Assembly (NCBI GenBank): GCA_945992055.1
Contig: CAMFVG010000109.1
Coordinates: 1 to 63,998, forward strand
From: an uncultured Clostridia bacterium
Lineage (GTDB): Bacteria > Bacillota > Clostridia > Lachnospirales > Lachnospiraceae
DNA: 63,998 bases
Direction: 5' to 3'
The stretch's first letter is position 1. Each line of letters begins with the position of its first letter. The notes beneath the pieces were generated by a model. That model was not told where the DNA came from and did no database searches. It worked only from the letters and a program-made list of their open reading frames with translations. This document shows, piece by piece, positions 58,603 through 63,998 of the stretch. Both the position numbers and the translations under genes were made by a program.

Positions 58603-58636
58603 AGGGTGTGCTTTTTGCACACCCTTTTGTTTTTTG
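58603..58636 (+). terminator. Rho-independent terminator
   Basis: GGGTGTGC-ttttt-GCACACCC-TTTTGTTTTTT. Confidence 0.8.
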
Positions 58637-58647
58637 GGAGGAAAAGA

Positions 58648-58887
58648 ATGAGGCTTGATAAATTTTTAAAAGTATCGCGTTTAATAAAAAGAAGAACAGT
58701 GGCAAATGAAGCTTGTGATGCAGGAAGAGTGTTGGTAAACGGTACTGTGGCAAAAGCTTCAGTCAAGGTGAAAATCGGCGATATCATTGAAATTCAATTT
58801 GGAACCAAGAGCGTGAAAGTGGAAGTTTTGGATATACAGGATACGACCAAAAAAGAAGAAGCGAAGGAACTGTTTCGCTATATATAG
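58648..58887 (+). CDS. rqcP: S4-domain RNA-binding protein (RqcP/YabO-like)
   Basis: 'MRLDKFLKVSRLIKRRTVANEACDAGRVLVNG'; track start 58594 overlaps the upstream terminator. Confidence 0.9.
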   Translation: MRLDKFLKVSRLIKRRTVANEACDAGRVLVNGTVAKASVKVKIGDIIEIQFGTKSVKVEVLDIQDTTKKEEAKELFRYI

Positions 58888-58895
58888 AAAAGGTG

Positions 58896-58924
58896 TCATA
58901 ATTCCGTAAGACCGTTCATAGAAT
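58896..58924 (+). promoter_or_regulatory. SigE-like promoter TCATAAT-N14-CATAGAAT upstream of yabP
   Basis: Close to kmATATT-N14-CATACAnT; yabP is a known SigE-dependent gene in Bacillus. Confidence 0.6.
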
Positions 58925-58949
58925 AATTAAAAAGAAAGGTTGTGAATGG

Positions 58950-59234
58950 TTGGAAGAGAGACAAGTACCAAAAGCACACAAGTTGGTAATCAATAATAGA
59001 AAGACAAGTCTGGTGACAGGAGTATTAGATGTTCTTGCATTTGATTTGAACGAGATTCTACTGGAAACAGAGCAGGGCATGTTGATGGTAAAAGGGAAAG
59101 ATTTGCATGTCAATCGTCTCAGTTTGGAAAAAGGGGAGGTAGAGCTTTCCGGTCAGATAGATAGTGTCGCATATTCTGAAGTGAAACACAGTAGCAAAAA
59201 AAATGAAAGTTTATTTATGAAATTGTTTAAGTGA
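58950..59234 (+). CDS. yabP: Sporulation protein YabP
   Basis: 'KLVINNRKTSLVTGVLDVLAFDLNEILLETEQGMLMVKGKDLHVNRLSLEKGEVELSGQID'; TTG start. Confidence 0.93.
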   Translation: MEERQVPKAHKLVINNRKTSLVTGVLDVLAFDLNEILLETEQGMLMVKGKDLHVNRLSLEKGEVELSGQIDSVAYSEVKHSSKKNESLFMKLFK

Positions 59235-59548
59235 TTATGATACTGGGTATTGAAAAAGAATTGGCTATTTTTTTACAAGCAGTATTATCGGGTAACCAAG
59301 TTTGTCTGGCATATGATGTTCTTCGTGTGTTTCGACGACTTGTAAAGCACAATTTATTATTTGTTTCGATAGAAGATATTGCTTTTTGGATTGGAACGGG
59401 TTTTTATTTGTTTGTACGGATTTATCAGACAAGTAATGGAACCATCCGCTGGTATTTTGTTTTGGGTGTGCTTTTTGGAGGGTGTTCTACCTATTACGTG
59501 ATTGAAAAATTGGCAAAAAAATATATTGCGAAATTCAAAAAAAGATAG
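59231..59548 (+). CDS. yabQ: Sporulation protein YabQ
   Basis: Multi-TM protein overlapping yabP; conserved gene order. Confidence 0.85.
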   Translation: MIMILGIEKELAIFLQAVLSGNQVCLAYDVLRVFRRLVKHNLLFVSIEDIAFWIGTGFYLFVRIYQTSNGTIRWYFVLGVLFGGCSTYYVIEKLAKKYIAKFKKR

Positions 59549-59592
59549 TAAGATGAAAGTGCTATTAAAGGTGTAATAGTAGGGGAATAAAG

Positions 59593-59922
59593 GTGAGTAT
59601 AATAATGAAAAAAACACAGAAGCGAAAGAAACGTGTGCGGCGCCGAGTGTTGCAACACAGATTGAGTGTTATTTTGATTTCAGGCGTGATAGTGATTTTG
59701 GCAATTATGCTTTCGGTTTCCAGTGTTTCTTTGCGGGCAAAATGGAAGAAACAGGAGACACAGATTACAGAGTTGACCAAGGAATTGGAAGAAGAAAAGG
59801 CACTTGAAGAAGAGATAGAAGAGTTAGAAGAACACGTTGGTTCGGATGAATACATAGAAGATGTTGCGCGAGAAACAGGGTTGGTATATCCTAACGAGAT
59901 TCTTTTTAAATCGGAACCATAA
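59593..59922 (+). CDS. divIC: DivIC/FtsB-like septum formation initiator
   Basis: TM then coiled coil 'ITELTKELEEEKALEEEIEELEEHVGSDEYIEDVARETGLVYPNEILFK'. Confidence 0.88.
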   Translation: MSIIMKKTQKRKKRVRRRVLQHRLSVILISGVIVILAIMLSVSSVSLRAKWKKQETQITELTKELEEEKALEEEIEELEEHVGSDEYIEDVARETGLVYPNEILFKSEP

Positions 59923-59948
59923 TTAAAACTAGAATGATGATACAAATG

Positions 59949-59992
59949 ATAGCTTTAGAAGACTTATGTTTTCTAAAGCTATTTTTTTACTT
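59949..59992 (+). terminator. Rho-independent terminator
   Basis: ATAGCTTTAGAA-loop-TTTCTAAAGCTAT-TTTTTT. Confidence 0.8.
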
Positions 59993-60046
59993 TGCAGGAA
60001 TGCGGGTTTTAAAAGGGTTGCATCACATTCGTTGTAAGGAGGCAGT

Positions 60047-61423
60047 ATGAAAGAATTGGAAATGAATCCATACGTAATTCAAATTGATAAATTTGTAAAT
60101 TCCCTAGAAAAGTTATCCCGGGCTTTTTTGCATTTGGAGGACAAGCAAGACGATATTACAGAAGAGTCTTATCAGAGAATGTGTGAGGAAGTTAAGGAAC
60201 GGGTTTGTAAACAATGTAGTCGCAATGCGGTGTGCCGTGAATATGAAATGTTATGGGAATTATTGTATACGATTGAACACTATGGTGCAGAAATGAATGT
60301 AGAAACAAAACGAAAAATACAGAAAAAATGCAATCAGGCACCACAGTTTCTGCGTGCAGTGTTGGACGTATATAAAAATGAAAAGCAGAATGCAATGTGG
60401 AAACAGAGAATGGCAGAAAATAGGGCAGACTGTGCAGTGCAATTAGGGTCTTTCGCACAGATGATCCAGCATTCTACCAGGGAGCTGAACGCCAGTATTT
60501 TCACGGACGAGCATTTGGAAAGAAAAGTGAGAGCAAGATTTTCCAAACTCGGCTTAAAATTGTTGAGCAGTGTATTTCTAGTATCTGAAAGCGGTTGTTA
60601 TGAAATACATGTTACTGTTAGAGCCACAAAGGGGAGATGTATTACAACCCGGGCCGTTGCGGACACTGTTTCAGAATGCGTGGGTCGAAATATGATTTTG
60701 GGTAAGGAAGAGCGGAATGTTGTGAGTACAGAATATCACACGATTATCTGTGTGGAAGGACCGAAGTATCATACGTTGCAAGGTGTTGCAAAAATAGGGA
60801 AAGGTTGCGACAAGATTTCCGGGGATAACTTTTCACTACTAGAGCTTTCGGGTGGAAAACAGGGCGCCATCCTATCTGATGGAATGGGTGCAGGGAAAAC
60901 GGCTTTTCAGGAAAGTGCAATGGTGGTGGAAGTTCTGGAAGAACTTTTAAATGCAGGTTTTCCAAAGGAAACGGCATTGCAGATGTTAAACACGGCGATG
61001 GTTATGGGGAGAGAAGAAGTCCGTTTTTCCACAATTGATATGAGTTTTTTTGATTTGTATACGGGGCAGTGCGAGATTGTAAAAGCAGGAGCATCTACTA
61101 CATTTATCAAATATAAGGACAAAGTAGAACGGATTAAGTCTACCAGCCTGCCTATGGGAGTTGTTTCAAAACTGGAACTAGATTCCACTGTGCGGCAATT
61201 ACAAGACGGAGATTTGGTGATTATGCTTACGGATGGAGTGATGGATGCATTGCCGGTTGAGGAACAGGATTTCTTGATGCAGTTGATTATTGAGGGTATG
61301 CAACTTCATAATCCAAAGGAGATTGCACATCACATTTTGGAGCAAGTATTGGAATGCTCCGGGCAGGTCCCGTTGGACGATATGACGGTGCTAGTTGTCG
61401 GTATATGGAGTCTTGAAAAATAG
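60047..61423 (+). CDS. spoIIE: SpoIIE-type PP2C phosphatase without the transmembrane domain
   Basis: 'GDNFSLLELSGGKQGAILSDGMGAGKTAFQESAMVVEVLEELLNAGF', 'LVIMLTDGVMDALP'; position between divIC and tilS. Confidence 0.9.
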   Translation: MKELEMNPYVIQIDKFVNSLEKLSRAFLHLEDKQDDITEESYQRMCEEVKERVCKQCSRNAVCREYEMLWELLYTIEHYGAEMNVETKRKIQKKCNQAPQFLRAVLDVYKNEKQNAMWKQRMAENRADCAVQLGSFAQMIQHSTRELNASIFTDEHLERKVRARFSKLGLKLLSSVFLVSESGCYEIHVTVRATKGRCITTRAVADTVSECVGRNMILGKEERNVVSTEYHTIICVEGPKYHTLQGVAKIGKGCDKISGDNFSLLELSGGKQGAILSDGMGAGKTAFQESAMVVEVLEELLNAGFPKETALQMLNTAMVMGREEVRFSTIDMSFFDLYTGQCEIVKAGASTTFIKYKDKVERIKSTSLPMGVVSKLELDSTVRQLQDGDLVIMLTDGVMDALPVEEQDFLMQLIIEGMQLHNPKEIAHHILEQVLECSGQVPLDDMTVLVVGIWSLEK

Positions 61424-61472
61424 AAGAGAATGAGATAGAATTGTTATAAATTTACAAAGGAAAATATTAGCT

Positions 61473-62867
61473 ATGCTGGAAAAAGTCAAAAGTTACGTTG
61501 AAAAATGGCATATGTTAAAAAGTGAAGATCGAGTAATTGTAGGCATATCGGGAGGTGCGGATTCCATATGCCTTGTTTTGGTTCTTTTGGAACTCCAGAA
61601 AACAATTGGGTTTGAAATGGTAGCTGTCCATGTGAATCACGGAATGCGCGGGGAAGAATCCGATGCTGACGAACAGTATGTGAAGCAGTTTTGCGCAGAA
61701 CACGGCATTTTATGTGAGTGTTATTTTGCAGAGGTGGAATTATTTGCAAAAAATAGGAAACAATCTACAGAGGAAGCAGGCAGAGAAGTCCGTAGGGAGT
61801 TCTTTTCGCAGGCACTCTGTACACACCGGGGAACCAAGATTGCACTTGCGCATCATAAAGATGACAGCGCAGAGACTTTTTTGTTCCACTTGGCAAGGGG
61901 TACGGGCCTGAAAGGGCTGGGTGGAATTGCACCGGTTAACGGAAATGTGATTCGTCCGCTTCTCTGTGTGCGGCGGAGTGAGATAGAAGCATATCTTGGC
62001 AAATGCCAAGTTTCTTACTGTATAGACCGCACAAATGAAAGTGATGCATATACAAGAAATCGTATACGGAATCATGTGATTCCATATTTGGAAAAAGAGA
62101 TCAATTCCAAGGCAGTAGAGCATATGAATGAAACGATGGAATATATTCGCCAGATTCAAGAGTTTCTGGAATTGCAAACGCAGGTAGCGTGGGAGAAATG
62201 TGTGTGCAAAGAGGGAGAAAATTATGTTGTTTTAGAAGAACCATATAGACAACTTGCAGAGGCGATTCGCCCGTTATTGTTAAAAAAGGTGCTGACAGAG
62301 GTATCCGGACATGCGAAAGATTTGGAATCCGTACATGTAATGAAAGTACAGGAGCTTTTCGAGAGACAAAGTGGGCGGAGACTTGATTTACCATATCACG
62401 TAGAGGCCAAACGAACTTACCAAGGAATTGTGCTTGGATGGAAACAGTCAAAAGTGAGCACCGTTCCGGTAGAGCAGATTTACGATATGAGTAAATTGGA
62501 AGAAACTTTTCATATAGGAAATCAAGTCATTCGATGTAAAATTTCGAAACAAAAGACTTCTGAAAAAAATAACACGATACAGTTAGACTGTGATATAATA
62601 AAGGACAATATCAGTTTTCGCACGCGAAGAGAAGGAGACTATATTACGATTCATCCTGATGGGCGAACGCAAAAGTTAAAATCCTATTTTATTAACGAAA
62701 AGATTCCGCAGGAGGAGCGCAATAATATTCTTTTGGTGGCAGATGGAAATCATATCCTATGGGTAGTGGGTTATCGAAAAAGCTGTGCATATCAAGTGAC
62801 AGAGGGAACGAAAAGAGTGTTAGAAATTCAAATAGACAAAGGAGAAGGCAATGGCAGACAAAATTAG
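61473..62867 (+). CDS. tilS: tRNA(Ile)-lysidine synthase
   Basis: 'VGISGGADSICLVLVLLEL', 'VNHGMRGEESDADEQYV'. Confidence 0.95.
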   Translation: MLEKVKSYVEKWHMLKSEDRVIVGISGGADSICLVLVLLELQKTIGFEMVAVHVNHGMRGEESDADEQYVKQFCAEHGILCECYFAEVELFAKNRKQSTEEAGREVRREFFSQALCTHRGTKIALAHHKDDSAETFLFHLARGTGLKGLGGIAPVNGNVIRPLLCVRRSEIEAYLGKCQVSYCIDRTNESDAYTRNRIRNHVIPYLEKEINSKAVEHMNETMEYIRQIQEFLELQTQVAWEKCVCKEGENYVVLEEPYRQLAEAIRPLLLKKVLTEVSGHAKDLESVHVMKVQELFERQSGRRLDLPYHVEAKRTYQGIVLGWKQSKVSTVPVEQIYDMSKLEETFHIGNQVIRCKISKQKTSEKNNTIQLDCDIIKDNISFRTRREGDYITIHPDGRTQKLKSYFINEKIPQEERNNILLVADGNHILWVVGYRKSCAYQVTEGTKRVLEIQIDKGEGNGRQN

Positions 62868-63384
62868 AGTAATGATATCTGAAGAAGAAGTGGATGCAAA
62901 AATCGAAGAAATAGGAAAAAAGATTAGTGAAGATTATGCTGGCAAGCCAGTTCATTTAATCTGTATTTTAAAAGGAAGTGTTTTCTTTTGCTGTGAATTG
63001 GCAAAACGTATTACCGTTCCGGTATCTTTGGATTTTATGAGTGTTACAAGTTATGGTGATGGAACAAAGTCCAGTGGGATTGTAAAGATTGCAAAAGATT
63101 TAGATGAATCTTTGGAAGGAAAAGAAGTAATTGTTATTGAAGACATTATTGATTCGGGAAGAACGCTTTCTTATTTGTTGGACGTTTTGAAACAAAGAAA
63201 ACCAAATAGTTTGAAATTATGCACATTGTTGGATAAGCCAGACAGACGAGTGAAAGAAGTGCAGGTGGACTATGTTGGCTTTGAAATTCCGGATGAGTTT
63301 GTAGTAGGCTATGGGTTGGATTACGCCCAGAAATATAGAAATCTCCCATACATCGGCGTTGTAGAGGGATTAGAGGAGGATTAG
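62851..63384 (+). CDS. hpt: Hypoxanthine phosphoribosyltransferase
   Basis: 'VIVIEDIIDSGRTLSYLLDVL'. Confidence 0.95.
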   Translation: MADKIRVMISEEEVDAKIEEIGKKISEDYAGKPVHLICILKGSVFFCCELAKRITVPVSLDFMSVTSYGDGTKSSGIVKIAKDLDESLEGKEVIVIEDIIDSGRTLSYLLDVLKQRKPNSLKLCTLLDKPDRRVKEVQVDYVGFEIPDEFVVGYGLDYAQKYRNLPYIGVVEGLEED

Positions 63385-63388
63385 GAGA

Positions 63389-63998
63389 TTGAAGCAAAAA
63401 GGTAGAGGAATAGGCGGTTTTTCTACGCTTATTATTATATTGTTTGTTCTGGGACTGTATGGGTTTTTCGGTCAAATAGGGCAGCAGCAAAGAAGCATTA
63501 CAAACGAAGAATTTTTGCGTGCTATTCAGGAAAAGAAGATAGAAGCGGTTGTTATCGTACAGGATAAAGCAGTTCCGACAGGAAGTTTAGAAATTTATCT
63601 GGAAGGCGAAGAAGATATCAAAGTATTGCAAGTATCGGATGTTAATGCAGCACAGGAAACTTTGGCAACAGCAGGAATTGACAATGTGGAAATTATTGAT
63701 GTGCCGGAAGAATCATGGTTTATGACAACGGTGTTTCCGACCTTGCTTATGATTGTTGCAGTCGTATTTATATTTATGTTGATGAATCGCCCAACAGGGG
63801 CAAATGCTAAAGCAATGAACTTTGGACGGAATCGGGCAAAGATGAGCAATCCGTCTGATAAACGTGTTACATTTTCGCAAGTTGCCGGTTTGCAGGAAGA
63901 AAAAGAGGAATTGGAAGAAATTGTAGATTTCTTAAAAAGTCCGAAGAAATATATGGAAGTAGGAGCCAGAATTCCAAAAGGTGTGCTCCTTGTAGGAC
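63389..63998 (+). CDS. ftsH: FtsH ATP-dependent zinc metalloprotease, N-terminal part (truncated by window edge)
   Basis: TTG start after AGGAG; MKQKGRGIGGFSTLIIILFVLGLYGFFGQ...VTFSQVAGLQEEKEELEEIVDFLKSPKKYMEVGARIPKGVLLVG; not in the ORF track because no stop. Confidence 0.93.
   Translation, partial: MKQKGRGIGGFSTLIIILFVLGLYGFFGQIGQQQRSITNEEFLRAIQEKKIEAVVIVQDKAVPTGSLEIYLEGEEDIKVLQVSDVNAAQETLATAGIDNVEIIDVPEESWFMTTVFPTLLMIVAVVFIFMLMNRPTGANAKAMNFGRNRAKMSNPSDKRVTFSQVAGLQEEKEELEEIVDFLKSPKKYMEVGARIPKGVLLVG

Noticed and set aside
1-63998. CRISPR array, prophage, transposase or restriction-defence cassette
   Set aside because: No regularly spaced direct repeats, integrase/transposase motifs or phage structural genes were recognised on either strand

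Overview
This window reads as a chromosomal, oriC-proximal segment of a low-GC, spore-forming Firmicute, probably Lachnospiraceae/Clostridia-like (inferred from gene content and order, no database search). It opens with two perfect 16-bp parS sites and parA-parB. It then carries mostly housekeeping and sporulation genes: serS, tRNA-Arg(CCU), ileS with a T-box, glgP, spoIID, an M23/SpoIIQ-like gene, rubrerythrins with PerR, mltG, mecA, cwlD, a sua5/ywlE-like fusion, rpiB, asnS, prs, dnaI/dnaD-like genes, murC, spoVG, proS with a T-box, a cca-type gene, hup, rqcP, yabP, yabQ, divIC, spoIIE, tilS, hpt and a truncated ftsH at the right edge. No CRISPR array, prophage or transposon was seen. The less ordinary observations are: (1) an apparent operon of three consecutive SPFH/HflKC-like membrane proteins followed by a P1B-type ATPase with no N-terminal HMA domain and unusual motifs (6.4-12.2 kb), next to an mntP-like gene; (2) three intergenic clusters of same-orientation DnaA boxes at about 28.7, 31.2 and 49.1 kb; (3) a Sua5 (TsaC-like) enzyme fused to a low-molecular-weight phosphatase domain that has lost its nucleophile Cys and general-acid Asp; (4) a SpoIIE that lacks the whole transmembrane domain; (5) spoIID, whose Shine-Dalgarno is buried in a perfect 12-bp stem that also holds a SigE-like -10; (6) an unexplained structured leader or ncRNA around 31.35-31.6 kb; (7) several apparently degenerate catalytic domains (M23, C39-like, CotS-like kinase); (8) a rubredoxin gene absent from the ORF track with a CxC instead of CxxC knuckle; (9) a preQ1-I riboswitch upstream of queT. 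All family calls come from reading motifs by eye and need HMM/structure confirmation.
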